35,667 bases of DNA from Acidobacteriota bacterium. GTDB taxonomy: Bacteria; Acidobacteriota; Terriglobia; Terriglobales; Acidobacteriaceae. Numbering within the stretch: the stretch's first letter is position 1; the number at the start of each line of letters is the position of its first letter. The stretch covers positions 1 to 35,667 of the forward strand of contig JAJYZC010000039.1 of assembly GCA_021800255.1 (NCBI GenBank), given 5' to 3'. Below the pieces are notes generated by a model. The model saw only the letters and a list, made by a program, of their open reading frames with translations, did not search any database and was not told the origin of the DNA. Position numbers and translations under genes: made by a program. Below are positions 26,184 through 35,542 of the stretch, in pieces.

Positions 26184-26824
26184 CGCTGCCTCTTCCCCTA
26201 TTTCTCGAGCGTCCAGATCAATTCCGCCGCTCTTGCCTCGTACTCTTCGCGGCCCTCCGGCCGGCTGCCTTCCATCCCCGCCGGCTGCCAAGGCCGCTAT
26301 AGCAAAACCAGGCCAGGAGTATTTCCCAGGCACGAATGTCTAGTCGGCGCCGGTCCGCGTGGCGGACGGTCAGCGGCTTGAACGTATCCCCAATAGGATG
26401 CTGTAACCCTGGTTTTACCCTAAGTTCTGAGATTCCAAAATCACCCGCCGCAAGCGCGGTAATTCCCCTCATCCCTGCGTCTTTTCCAAGGAGAAATACA
26501 AAAAATAAATGGAAATCGCCGGCACGGAGATGCCTTCAAGAAACTCGGACAAGCTGCGCCGGCTTTCCATCCTGCGCTTGCTTCACTGCGGCGTCACTGC
26601 TCTTAGCCTACTCAAAATATGCGTAATTCCCTGCAATCCTAGTCTTAGCCTTATCTTGCTCAACTCGATGAACTTACGGTGATGCCATTTTAACCCTCAC
26701 TTAACTCCCCAACGAGCCTCCGAAATGGCCGGCAGCCAAACGCCCGCGCCGCTGCGCGCGCTCTTCGCGCCGCCAGGCGCATCCAATACAATGAAAACTG
26801 CACAGTCCATATTGAGGAGCGGTT
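26184..26824. other. Gene-free region between the giant gene and yggX
   Basis: These 641 bases hold the divergent control regions of the giant gene (-) and yggX (+). A small hairpin, GTCCGC and GCGGAC around a GTG loop, lies near 26355-26369. A plus-strand frame of 57 codons from about 26508 is preceded by AAGGAG, but that site lies too far from its ATG; a minus-strand frame of 84 codons starts at 26472. Neither resembles a known protein and neither is called. No riboswitch was recognised. Confidence 0.4.
26295..26304 (-). promoter_or_regulatory. Extended -10 element upstream of the giant gene
   Basis: The minus strand reads TGCTATAGCG (TG-N-TATAGC), 111 bases before the ATG of the giant gene. 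The same ten bases lie before the terminase homolog at 16721-16730. No good -35 box is seen at 16-18 bases, so activity would rest on the extended -10 or an activator. Confidence 0.35.
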
Positions 26825-27097
26825 ATGGCGCACACCGTGTTTTGCGTTCGCTACAAAAAGGAGATGGAGGGCCTTGACGAGCCGCCCTTCGACTCCGATT
26901 TCGGCCAGAAGATCTATAAAAACGTCTCCAAAGAAGCCTGGGAGGAGTGGCTCAACCACCAGAAGATGCTGCTGAATGAATACCGCCTTCAGCCCTGGAC
27001 GCCACAGGCTCAACAGTTCCTCGTGGAGCAAATGGACCAGTTCTTCTTCGGCGCCGGCTCGGCTCTGCCCTCTGAGTACGTTCCGCCTTCGCACTAA
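26825..27097 (+). CDS. yggX: Probable Fe(2+)-trafficking protein YggX
   Basis: The 90-residue product matches the YggX family: small cytosolic proteins implicated in iron handling and protection of Fe-S clusters from oxidation. Motifs are TVFCVRYKKEMEGLDEPPF (C7 is the conserved cysteine), GQKIYKNVSKEAWEEWLNHQ, MLLNEYRL and a C-terminal region with FLVEQMDQFFFG. The length equals the usual 88-91 residues. The ATG at 26825 has GAGGAG (26814-26819) five bases upstream. TACAAT at 26787-26792 may be its -10 box, with a weak TTCGCG 17 bases before it. In gamma-proteobacteria the gene is often next to mutY; here it stands alone, divergent from the giant gene and convergent with the AI-2E-type exporter gene. 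Confidence 0.92.
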   Translation: MAHTVFCVRYKKEMEGLDEPPFDSDFGQKIYKNVSKEAWEEWLNHQKMLLNEYRLQPWTPQAQQFLVEQMDQFFFGAGSALPSEYVPPSH

Positions 27098-27352
27098 CCC
27101 AGGCTGCGCTCAGTCTTTTCCCATGAACCTGTCCAGACAATTTGTGGAAGTTCTCCGGCCGAAATCGGCGCAGCGGTTGCGCAAGTAGTCCAGCGAGTTC
27201 GGCGAAATGGAAGACTCCGGTGCGCGTCGCTTGCACTTCAGCCCATGCCGCATTGCTATGCTCTCAGCCATTCAGATTGCGGCCTGCGGATTCACGCTCC
27301 GGCCGGGTTCTCGAATGCGCCTTGACTGCCGGCCCTGCGGAAGAGTGAATGC

Positions 27353-28378
27353 TCAATGATTCCGAACCAGATATTCGTCAAGAAGCACCGAGACCAGAAC
27401 CGCGGTGGGAATCGCCACCAGGGCTCCCGGAACTCCAGCCAGCGCAAAACCGAGCAGCAGTGAAACCAGCGTCGCCAGTCCCGAAAGGGCCACTCGCGCC
27501 TGCATGATTTTTGGGGTCAGGTAAGAGTTCTCGACTTGCAGATAAATCGCATAGAAGATGGCAACTCCAACCACCCGTCCCCACGAATCGATCGCCGCCA
27601 CCAGCAGCGCAAGCACGATGGCAATCGCAGCGCCCACCATGGGGATAATGTTGAGCAGTCCCGTAAGCGCACCCAGTGCGTAGGCATAGCGCACGTCAAG
27701 GGCCAAGTAGGTGATGGTGCTCGTCACCCCGAGGATCAGCATCAGGCTGGCTTGGCCAAGGAGCCACTTGCGCATCCGCACCCCCGCTCGCTGTAGCGTA
27801 TCGTCCAGCCTCGGCCGCCGGTCTGGAGGCACAAAAGACAAAAACCAACGGTAGGTGCGCTCTCCCTCCAAAATGAAATACACCGTTAAAACCAATCCAC
27901 TGACGATATTCGCGAGCTTGCCCGCCCAATCCTTGATCGAGAACAATACATAGGTGGTGGCGTGGGTTGCAAAGCCCACCAGATCGGAGCTTAACGCGGC
28001 TTCATTCAGGCGGCTGACGAACGGAATCCTGCGCACCTTCTCCAGCAATTCGGGAATGCTGGTGGGCGCCTGCCCGTTGAGCTGCGCCAAGTCGCGCAAA
28101 ACAGGTGGAATGGCCAGGAATCCGAAGGCAGTCGCCGCTCCCGCCGCCATCGCCAGCAACAGGAGAATGGCCGGGCCTTTTAACAGCCGCCAGCGCCCAA
28201 TGTGAATGCGCGAGGTTGCGTTCACTACCGGCACGAGTACCACAGCAAAAAGCCCTGAGATGTACACCAGCACCAGAACGCCCCGCACCAGCCACGCCAC
28301 ATAAGCGGCCAAAGCCAGGGCAAAAGCGAATGAAATGTCGCTCCGGAGCGTGCCCTGCCTTGCGCGGATTTCAGTCAT
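27353..28378 (-). CDS. AI-2E family transporter (PerM-like membrane protein)
   Basis: The 341-residue protein belongs to PF01594. It has about seven to eight transmembrane segments: a pair near the N-terminus (FAFALALAAYVAWLV, LVYISGLFAVVLVPVV), one at about 69-90, a soluble stretch of about 60 residues, and a C-terminal bundle. Family signatures are the GLLNIIPMVGAAIAIVLALL segment and LQVENSYLTPKIMQARVALS. Members include the autoinducer-2 exporter TqsA and sodium/proton antiporters, so the substrate cannot be fixed; the large family makes a signalling role no more than possible. The ATG at 28378 is preceded by TAGGAG at a workable distance. It stands alone, followed by 255 bases without a gene before yggX. 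Confidence 0.85.
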   Translation of the reverse strand: MTEIRARQGTLRSDISFAFALALAAYVAWLVRGVLVLVYISGLFAVVLVPVVNATSRIHIGRWRLLKGPAILLLLAMAAGAATAFGFLAIPPVLRDLAQLNGQAPTSIPELLEKVRRIPFVSRLNEAALSSDLVGFATHATTYVLFSIKDWAGKLANIVSGLVLTVYFILEGERTYRWFLSFVPPDRRPRLDDTLQRAGVRMRKWLLGQASLMLILGVTSTITYLALDVRYAYALGALTGLLNIIPMVGAAIAIVLALLVAAIDSWGRVVGVAIFYAIYLQVENSYLTPKIMQARVALSGLATLVSLLLGFALAGVPGALVAIPTAVLVSVLLDEYLVRNH

Positions 28379-28777
28379 GCCCGGTTGCTCCTAAACAAGA
28401 CTCGCCATCGCATTTTCAGAAATGCTGTAGTACCGCGTCCGCATAATCCCGTAATCCGGCAGTGTAGCGCCTCCTGACCGGCTATGGTGCGGACCGGCAG
28501 ACTCGCACCTTCTCGGAGCACCATTGCCAAATCACGCAGGCTGAGCGCCAGAGGCTGCGCGCTGGTGCTGCGTCCCTGCTCCAGCAGCCATTTCATGCTC
28601 TCCGCTGCCGGCTCCGGAAACCCCCTCTGCTTCGGCCAGTCATCTTCCTATCGTACGAGGGTGGATCGCAGCGTATCCGTGGGATTGCGTCCGCCAGAAA
28701 TCTCCGCACTCCGTAGGGCGCAGCGCATGAATAAACGGGCAAAGATTCCCTTCCTGCGTTTGCCCCGGAGCCGGGAT
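28379..28777. other. Gene-free region upstream of the AI-2E-type gene
   Basis: These 399 bases contain no gene I can support. A minus-strand frame (28375-28596) reads MKWLLEQGRSTSAQPLALSL and onward, with plausible composition but no family match and no ribosome binding site, so it is left uncalled. GCATTT and AAATGC (28410-28415, 28420-28425) form a palindrome whose minus-strand form, CTGAAAATGC, resembles the CCGAAAATGC element seen before nadE and the terminase gene. Confidence 0.4.
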
Positions 28778-29203
28778 CTACCGTAGCTTGTTTCGCACCT
28801 CCGTGCGCACCAGATACAGAAAGAACACCAGATTCAGCAAGCCTTCGACCAGCGCCCCCGCACGGTGAAGGCTGGTGGAGACCCATAGGTAGTAGAGCGT
28901 GAGCAGAAAAACCGCCGACAGCGCCAGCGCCCAGGCCCAGCGCAACAGCAGCAGCAGCCCCGCGCTGGCGGAGATGAACAGCACCGAAAAGACCAGGTAG
29001 AAGGCCGGATAATGCCGTTCAACCACGTTCGGAATAATCATTGCGGCCAGCACCAGCAGGTAAAGGGCAATGGCGGCCAGCCCCGGCGGCGGGAGCTGTT
29101 TGCCTTCCATCCCTGGCAGCAGCCGTTTGCCATCGCGCGGCGGAGGAATGCCGTCCGGCTGCTCGCCGCGCCCGCCTGCGCCGTTCGTGGTCTTTTCCGT
29201 CAT
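28778..29203 (-). CDS. Small inner-membrane protein of unknown function (four TM segments)
   Basis: I do not recognise the family. The 141-residue product has a polar, Gly/Pro-rich N-terminus (1-40) and four hydrophobic segments at about 41-59, 66-87, 89-109 and 115-133, ending in the basic tail RTEVRNKLR. The ATG overlaps the stop codon of the cytochrome gene as ATGA (29200-29203), so the two are probably translated in a coupled way. With a lipoprotein cytochrome c and a PBP4-type peptidase upstream, it is the third gene of a likely operon. A role as membrane partner of the cytochrome is possible but not shown; there are no conserved histidines that suggest a cytochrome b. Confidence 0.75.
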   Translation of the reverse strand: MTEKTTNGAGGRGEQPDGIPPPRDGKRLLPGMEGKQLPPPGLAAIALYLLVLAAMIIPNVVERHYPAFYLVFSVLFISASAGLLLLLRWAWALALSAVFLLTLYYLWVSTSLHRAGALVEGLLNLVFFLYLVRTEVRNKLR

Positions 29204-29562
29204 AGCGTATGCAAGTAGGCCAGCAGGTCTTTGAGCTGCTGATCCGTGAGCGGGGTTCCCGGCATGAGCCCGTACCCGTGCAAGATTCTATCCGTCAGCC
29301 GCTCGTCGGTGGGCGGCTCCCCCGAGGGCATGGACCTCAGCTTGGTCAATGCCTGCAAGCCCGGCCCGTGCAAAGAATGAGCCGTCGTCGGATAGTGGCA
29401 GCGAGCGCACTTCTCCTGAAATACCTGCGCTCCCCGCGCCTCCTGCGGCGTCCATTCCGAAGGCGGCATGGAGGGCGGCAGCGGCTTGCAGCCCGCAATC
29501 CCAAAAACCAGGCTCATCCCGCCAAGCAAAAGTGCTGATGAAATAAAACTCCGCCAACGCAT
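29200..29562 (-). CDS. Lipoprotein cytochrome c
   Basis: The 120-residue product is a class I-like monohaem cytochrome c. A signal peptide ends in the lipobox IAGC (C25), so the protein is anchored by lipid, probably facing the periplasm. The haem site is CARCH at 52-56, and M100 in GYGLMPGTPLTD is the likely axial ligand; the closing QQLKDLLAYLHTL helix is typical. The ATG at 29562 is chosen because it places the signal peptide at the N-terminus; a much longer reading in the same frame runs antiparallel to nothing known and overlaps the peptidase gene. The start lies 20 bases after the stop of the PBP4-type gene. Redox partner and oxidase are unknown. Confidence 0.85.
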   Translation of the reverse strand: MRWRSFISSALLLGGMSLVFGIAGCKPLPPSMPPSEWTPQEARGAQVFQEKCARCHYPTTAHSLHGPGLQALTKLRSMPSGEPPTDERLTDRILHGYGLMPGTPLTDQQLKDLLAYLHTL

Positions 29563-29582
29563 CTGCAACCGATCATACCGCG

Positions 29583-31217
29583 TCAATCCGCCGCTGCAAT
29601 GGCCTCGCAGATTTGGTCGATGGCCTTCTCCTCGGCCTTGCTGCCCGGCCGCCGCCCGTTCACCAGAATGGAAAACGCCAGCGTCTTGCCGCTGGCCGCC
29701 GTCAAGTAGCCGGAGAGCGCGGTGTCCTCGTCCAGCGTGCCCGTCTTGGCCCACAAGCGGCCGGCCAAGAGCGTGTTCCTGAAGCGGTCTTCCAGTGTGC
29801 CGTCCACGCCAGCCACGGGGAACGTCGCCCGCCATTCCTCACCCCAGGGCTGATGCCACGCATAGACCAGCAGCTTGGTCAGCGCCCGCGGCGCAATCTG
29901 GTCGTCCGGGCTCATTCCCGAGCCGTCGTAGAGGAAGAAATCATCGTTGTTTACACCCGCGTCCACCAGAAACTGCCGCACCACGCGCGTGCCCTCCTCA
30001 AAGCTGCCGTCCGCCCCCTCGAGCTTGCCCAGCAGGCGTAACAAGAGTTCCGCGTGCAGGTTCAAGCTCATCTTGTTGGTCAGTTGGATGTCCTCAGCCA
30101 CGGGAACGGAGATGTGCGCAGCCAGCACCCTGCGGCCGTTCACAGGTGCAGCCACGGTGGAGAGATCGGCGGGCGTGAGCTTCAGCGGCAACTCGCGCTC
30201 CGCGGCGAAGTTCCCGTTTCCTACCGTCTCTTTGTGCCTCGACTCAGCCTCGCCGTCTACCGTGATTCCGCGGCCGCGCAGCGCCGCCAGGAATGCCTCC
30301 GCCGTAAACTGCGCCGGGTCCTGGACGGCCAGCGCGAGGTGCAGTCCTTGGCGCGGAATGGTGCCCCACGTGCGCACCAGCATAGACCCCGGCTGGCGTT
30401 CGGCGCCTGGCTGGGCAATCTGGCCCGGCGGTGCAGGCGTCATGCTATTGAGGAGAGTGTAGTAATCCAAATCCGGCGTCCACTCCGCCATCGTCTGTCC
30501 CGGCTCTGACGGATCGGGCTTGATCGTTAGCTCGTCCACGTTGTCGTTCAATGTCAGCGCCGAGACCGGGGCGCCGTAATCCCACTGCAGGTTGTTCCAT
30601 CCCCAGCCTGTTCCGTAGGGTTCGTTCAGAAAGAAGCTGTCATCACCGATTACGCTGCCCGTCACCGTGCGTACGCCCGCCTGCTCCACCTGTTCGGCAA
30701 GCAGGTCAAGATCCTTCATGGCCGAGGGCGGGCCGGTCTCCGCCGCTCTGTTGGGTTCGGCGCTGCGCCCGGCCCCCGGCTCCGGATAGGGATACACACG
30801 TCCGTTCATCGTGGGATCGCCCACCCCCAGGATGCTCAAGTTGCCGTGCAGCGTTCCCGCAGCGTCGAGCTCGCCGTCCGCCACCACCAGGGTCGTCCAA
30901 GTGAGCGTATCCACGGGCAGCAGGGCAAACGCCGCCGCGGTCGTGGTCAGCTTGGTGTTGGAAGCCGGCGTAAACAGGCGGTTGTCATGGAGCGCATAGA
31001 TTCGCTGCCCGTCCAGCGTGGTCACGCTGATGCCGAATTGCGCGTGGACCACCGCCGGATCGGACAGGATCTTTTGAATGCGCTCGCCGAGCGGGGTGAC
31101 GATGGGCTCTTTGCGCACCACCGTCCGCCGGCCGCGCCGCGGTTGCGCCGCCAAGCCCAGCGAAACCACCAGGAGCCCCACGGCCAGCGCCGCCGCGATT
31201 CGCCGCCAAACCCTCAT
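29583..31217 (-). CDS. dacB: D-alanyl-D-alanine carboxypeptidase/endopeptidase, PBP4 type (S13)
   Basis: The 544-residue periplasmic enzyme trims or cuts peptide cross-links in peptidoglycan. The signal peptide is residues 1-25 ([16 protein letters not shown]...LAAQ). Active-site motifs are S-x-x-K in TPASNTKL (S86, K89), S-x-N in [13 protein letters not shown] (about 380), and K-T-G in [18 protein letters not shown] (about 488); [13 protein letters not shown] is also conserved in the family. The large insertion between the first two motifs is normal for S13 enzymes. The ATG at 31217 is chosen for the signal peptide; it has no Shine-Dalgarno sequence, but a TACACT -10 box lies six bases upstream, which suggests a leaderless message. 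It probably leads an operon with the cytochrome and membrane genes. Confidence 0.93.
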   Translation of the reverse strand: MRVWRRIAAALAVGLLVVSLGLAAQPRRGRRTVVRKEPIVTPLGERIQKILSDPAVVHAQFGISVTTLDGQRIYALHDNRLFTPASNTKLTTTAAAFALLPVDTLTWTTLVVADGELDAAGTLHGNLSILGVGDPTMNGRVYPYPEPGAGRSAEPNRAAETGPPSAMKDLDLLAEQVEQAGVRTVTGSVIGDDSFFLNEPYGTGWGWNNLQWDYGAPVSALTLNDNVDELTIKPDPSEPGQTMAEWTPDLDYYTLLNSMTPAPPGQIAQPGAERQPGSMLVRTWGTIPRQGLHLALAVQDPAQFTAEAFLAALRGRGITVDGEAESRHKETVGNGNFAAERELPLKLTPADLSTVAAPVNGRRVLAAHISVPVAEDIQLTNKMSLNLHAELLLRLLGKLEGADGSFEEGTRVVRQFLVDAGVNNDDFFLYDGSGMSPDDQIAPRALTKLLVYAWHQPWGEEWRATFPVAGVDGTLEDRFRNTLLAGRLWAKTGTLDEDTALSGYLTAASGKTLAFSILVNGRRPGSKAEEKAIDQICEAIAAAD

Positions 31218-31223
31218 GCCCGG

Positions 31224-31229
31224 AGTGTA
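31224..31229 (-). promoter_or_regulatory. Candidate -10 box of dacB, leaderless arrangement
   Basis: The minus strand reads TGCTACACT, a TG-extended -10 box (TACACT), with exactly six bases between it and the ATG at 31217. The same spacing is seen at nadE. No convincing -35 box is visible. Confidence 0.35.
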
Positions 31230-31336
31230 GCAGGGCCGCTCAAGCGCGGCGTCGTACCATCGCAACAGAGAGTCCGTATGAGAAGCATCTGCGCCTGGCG
31301 CCTCCGCATCTGCACCGCGCCCTCTCAGGCTGCGAG

Positions 31337-32647
31337 TTACTTCTGCTTTCCACCCTTTTCGAGTAATCCACCTGCGAAGGTCCCGGCCACAAAGCTATTT
31401 GGCTGTGACTGCGGCGGGTATTCAGTCGCAAAGGCGATGCCGGTCGGCCAAGTACCACTGGTTCCGGAAGCAGGCCCTTCGTAAGTGAGTGTTCCGGTGG
31501 AGGAGTCAACAGAGTAGGTTGAAACCTCACCTTCGCCAACTGTCGATGGGTTTTGGGTCCATAAGGCGTAGAGATACGTCCCGGATGGATCAAGCGCGAT
31601 TCCCGTTCCGTTGTCGAACGAACCCTTGGTGAGCCCGGTCTGGTTCAGTGCCCCCGTATCGGTATTCACGGAATATGCTGTAATCCATCCGGAACCGATG
31701 CACTGCATGTATGCCTGAGTTCCCGCGGAATCAATTACCATGGGACCGCCATCGTTTCCTTGGTTAACGTAGTAGTAGTTCATGGCGGTTAGGGCACCAG
31801 TGCCGGAGGCGACAGAGTACATCGAGATTGAGCCGTCGCCGTCTGGAGCGTAGAGGTAATCCCCCGACGGGGCCACGGCCAGCGCCACCGGATCCTGAAA
31901 TGCAGGCCCCCTGATCGTGCCGTCATTCAGCGCGAACGGGCTGCCAGGAACTGCCGTAAGGGAGCCGCTTCCCCCATCAACCGCATAGGCGTACACTTCG
32001 CCCAGTCCCGAATAGGCTACGTAGAGAAAATTCCCAGACGGCGCGATGGACAGCGAGACGTTAATCGCACCGGCATTGTTGAAAGCGACCGGGTTTCCGA
32101 CAGCGGTCAATGAGCCATCGCTTCCAACGGAGTAAATCACCACACTTTGCTGACTGCTACCTTCGTTTACAACATAAGCGAAGTTTCCATTCGGCGCCAT
32201 TACCAGTGGCGTAATGAAACCTCTCGATGAACTCGGGGTATTGACGATTGTACCGTTTCCCACAGCCGTCAGTTCGCCTGTGTTCGGATTGATCGCATAT
32301 GGCTGGATTAAACCGTATGGCAGCGTTGGCGGGGTAGTGGCGATCATGCATATTGTCACATACAGGAATTTATTATTCGGCGATACAGTAAGCCCACATG
32401 CTTCTGGTGCACTGATGGCTTGCCCTATCGCAGTAAGCTGTCCGGAGTCCTCGGAATAGGTCATCAGGGTGCCCTTGCCGGTCACGCCGCCGGGAATATA
32501 GGTAACATATGCATAAAAGGAGGGCGCTGTACCCCCAGTTTGCGAACTGCTCCCTCCTGTTTGCGAACTGATCGCCCCTCCACAGCCTATGCAGGCTGTT
32601 AGGGCACAAATTGCCACGCAGACTACACACCGCTCGACATGGATCAT
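31337..32647 (-). CDS. Lactonase-like seven-bladed beta-propeller lipoprotein
   Basis: This 436-residue protein belongs to the lactonase/YVTN beta-propeller families (PF10282-like). Each blade repeats a pattern such as [70 protein letters not shown] and [13 protein letters not shown], followed by a strand with [13 protein letters not shown] turns. The N-terminus has a signal peptide and lipobox LTAC (C19), so it is probably lipid-anchored; a Ser/Gly/Gln linker with a duplicated SSQTGG follows. The ATG at 32647 has GGAG at good spacing, which decides it against a start 12 codons upstream. Such proteins are very numerous in Acidobacteriota, and most have no shown 6-phosphogluconolactonase activity; a binding or scaffold role is equally likely. 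Confidence 0.85.
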   Translation of the reverse strand: MIHVERCVVCVAICALTACIGCGGAISSQTGGSSSQTGGTAPSFYAYVTYIPGGVTGKGTLMTYSEDSGQLTAIGQAISAPEACGLTVSPNNKFLYVTICMIATTPPTLPYGLIQPYAINPNTGELTAVGNGTIVNTPSSSRGFITPLVMAPNGNFAYVVNEGSSQQSVVIYSVGSDGSLTAVGNPVAFNNAGAINVSLSIAPSGNFLYVAYSGLGEVYAYAVDGGSGSLTAVPGSPFALNDGTIRGPAFQDPVALAVAPSGDYLYAPDGDGSISMYSVASGTGALTAMNYYYVNQGNDGGPMVIDSAGTQAYMQCIGSGWITAYSVNTDTGALNQTGLTKGSFDNGTGIALDPSGTYLYALWTQNPSTVGEGEVSTYSVDSSTGTLTYEGPASGTSGTWPTGIAFATEYPPQSQPNSFVAGTFAGGLLEKGGKQK

Positions 32648-33034
32648 TTGCGTGCTCCAATACTCGCTAGGAGTAAATCCCAACCTAGGAGCTGTGTCAA
32701 GTCAAAAACTTCCTTCCTTTGGGGAAAGCTATGCACGGTCGTCGCTTCTTTGGGCTGCGACAACTTCACTGCGGTAAATGCGGATACACCATTTTCGAGA
32801 CCGCCTTCAGCTCAACTGCCAGATCTCGCGTTTTGTCGTGACAAATGGGTTTCCATGGAGGTCGGCTGATGTTCACTGAAGCGAGTGCGGCGACTGCGGC
32901 TGCGCTCTAGTCGACGAGTGGGAGACTGTCATTTTTACGTTCTGAGCGTATCGTCGCTTAAGACAAGCTCACTCGTTCGGCAACAAAAACCGGACTACAC
33001 TCGAATCTTGCGGCGTCGCATCGGAGAGAGACGT
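32648..33034. other. Divergent intergenic region between the beta-propeller gene and folP
   Basis: These 387 bases separate two genes transcribed away from each other. TACACT at about 32996-33001 could be a -10 box for folP, but no good -35 box goes with it. Composition is a little lower in GC than in the coding neighbours. No RNA gene, repeat or further coding region was found. Confidence 0.4.
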
Positions 33035-33955
33035 ATGAGAACCACTGCCGCCTGGCGCCTTCGCACCCTGACCCTCGAACTGGGCCGGCGCACGCTCATC
33101 ATGGGCGTGGTCAACATCACGCCGGACTCCTTCAGCGACGGCGGCCTCTTCCTTGATCCTCAAGCCGCTATCGACCACGCGCTCCGGCTCCTCGACGAGG
33201 GCGCCGGCCTGCTCGATCTGGGCGCGGAGAGCACGCGCCCCGGTTCCCGCGCCGGCGGCGCGGAACCGGCCGTCAGCGCCGAAGAGGAACAGGCGCGGCT
33301 GCTGCCCGTCCTTGAAGGAATCCGCCGAGCGCGGCCGGACGCCATCCTATCCGTAGACACTTACAAGGCCGCCACTGCGCGCGCGGCTCTGGCGGCTGGC
33401 GCCGAGATCATCAACGATGTGAGCGGCTTCCACTGGGACTCGGGCCTAGCCGAGGTCTGCGCCGAATTTCAGGCCGGGGTCGTGCTGATGCACACGCGCG
33501 GCCGTCCCGAAGAGTGGCGCACGCAGCCGCGGCTGGCTCCAGACGCGCTGCTGGCCGAGGTCCGCGACGGCCTTGCCGCCAGCCTGGCCGCCGCGCAGCG
33601 CGCCGGAATCCCGCGCGAGGCCATCGTCCTCGATCCCGGCTACGGCTTCGGCAAACGCTTCAGCGAGAACTACGACCTGCTCGCCCGCCAGGCCGGGCTG
33701 CTCTTGCTCGGCCGCCCGCTCGCCGCCGGCCTCAGCCGCAAATCCTTCCTCGGACGCACGCTCGCCCCGCTCTTCGCCGGCCCCGAAGCGCCTGTCGACG
33801 CGCCTATCGACGCGCCGGTTGAGGCGCGCGAAAATGCTTCTCTCGCCGCGCTCACCGCCGCCATCCTCCACGGCGCGTCCATCGTCCGCGTCCACTCCGT
33901 CCGCCCCGCCGTTGAGGCCGCGCGCATCGCCGACGCCATCTGTGCCGCCTGCTGA
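33035..33955 (+). CDS. folP: Dihydropteroate synthase
   Basis: The 306-residue cytosolic enzyme condenses p-aminobenzoate with dihydropterin pyrophosphate to form dihydropteroate in folate synthesis; it is the target of sulfonamides. Motifs are IMGVVNITPDSFSDGG (22-37), LLDLGAESTRPGS (59-71), ILSVDTYKAATARAAL, IINDVSGF, VVLMHTRGRPEEW, VLDPGYGFGKRFSENYDLL and GLSRKSFLGRTL; the C-terminal RVHSVRPAVEAARIADAI is typical. Before the last block is a short insertion, PVDAPIDAPVEARE, encoded by three imperfect 12-base tandem units (33791-33826). The ATG at 33035 has GGAGAG upstream and gives a normal N-terminus. It lies 217 bases before purA on the same strand. Confidence 0.96.
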   Translation: MRTTAAWRLRTLTLELGRRTLIMGVVNITPDSFSDGGLFLDPQAAIDHALRLLDEGAGLLDLGAESTRPGSRAGGAEPAVSAEEEQARLLPVLEGIRRARPDAILSVDTYKAATARAALAAGAEIINDVSGFHWDSGLAEVCAEFQAGVVLMHTRGRPEEWRTQPRLAPDALLAEVRDGLAASLAAAQRAGIPREAIVLDPGYGFGKRFSENYDLLARQAGLLLLGRPLAAGLSRKSFLGRTLAPLFAGPEAPVDAPIDAPVEARENASLAALTAAILHGASIVRVHSVRPAVEAARIADAICAAC

Positions 33956-34082
33956 GCCGGCGATGCGCTTGAAAAACACGCGACACGAGCAGGCAGGGTT
34001 TATCATTGAAGTTGCACTCAGCATTTATCATCAGAGCGGGTGCGGCCGCGGCCGGTTTGCGCCTTCGTTTTGTGGACGGATG

Positions 34083-34114
34083 TAGTGTGCGTCCGCTTTT
34101 CAAGACGCACACTA
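34083..34114. promoter_or_regulatory. 11-bp inverted repeat upstream of purA
   Basis: TAGTGTGCGTC (34083-34093) and GACGCACACTA (34104-34114) are perfect reverse complements with a 10-base loop. The element lies 59 bases before the purA ATG and 127 bases after the folP stop. It lacks a U-run, so it is more likely an operator or leader hairpin than a terminator. Confidence 0.4.
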
Positions 34115-34172
34115 CGCGTCAGCGCCCTTCAGCCGCGGCAGGCAAGCGGCGGAATTCGGGAAACGGGACGAC

Positions 34173-35495
<1,323 letters not shown>

Positions 35496-35542
35496 GGGGT
35501 AAACTCTCCGCGCCTCTTTGAGGGGTCTCATTTCCTGCCGGC

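Noticed and set aside
23346..26381. Plus-strand open frames opposite the giant gene (for example 23346-24086 and 25632-26381)
   Set aside because: They are Arg-rich antisense shadows of repeated Thr/Gly/Ala codons and have no ribosome binding site or recognisable domain.
26295..26440. Possible riboswitch upstream of the giant gene
   Set aside because: Hairpins exist, but conserved cores of the c-di-GMP, TPP, cobalamin or other classes I know were not found.
26508..26681. Possible 57-codon gene on the plus strand with AAGGAG upstream
   Set aside because: The spacing from AAGGAG to the ATG is about 15 bases and the translation has no features of a real protein.
28375..28596. Minus-strand frame reading MKWLLEQGRSTSAQ and onward upstream of the AI-2E-type gene
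   Set aside because: Composition looks protein-like, but there is no ribosome binding site, no family match, and the frame ends inside the AI-2E-type gene's leader; it could be a decayed gene but this cannot be shown.
33791..33826. Short tandem repeats of 12 bases in folP
   Set aside because: They stay in frame and lie in a surface-loop insertion (VDAP, IDAP, VEAR); they are noted with the gene but are unlikely to be a separate element.
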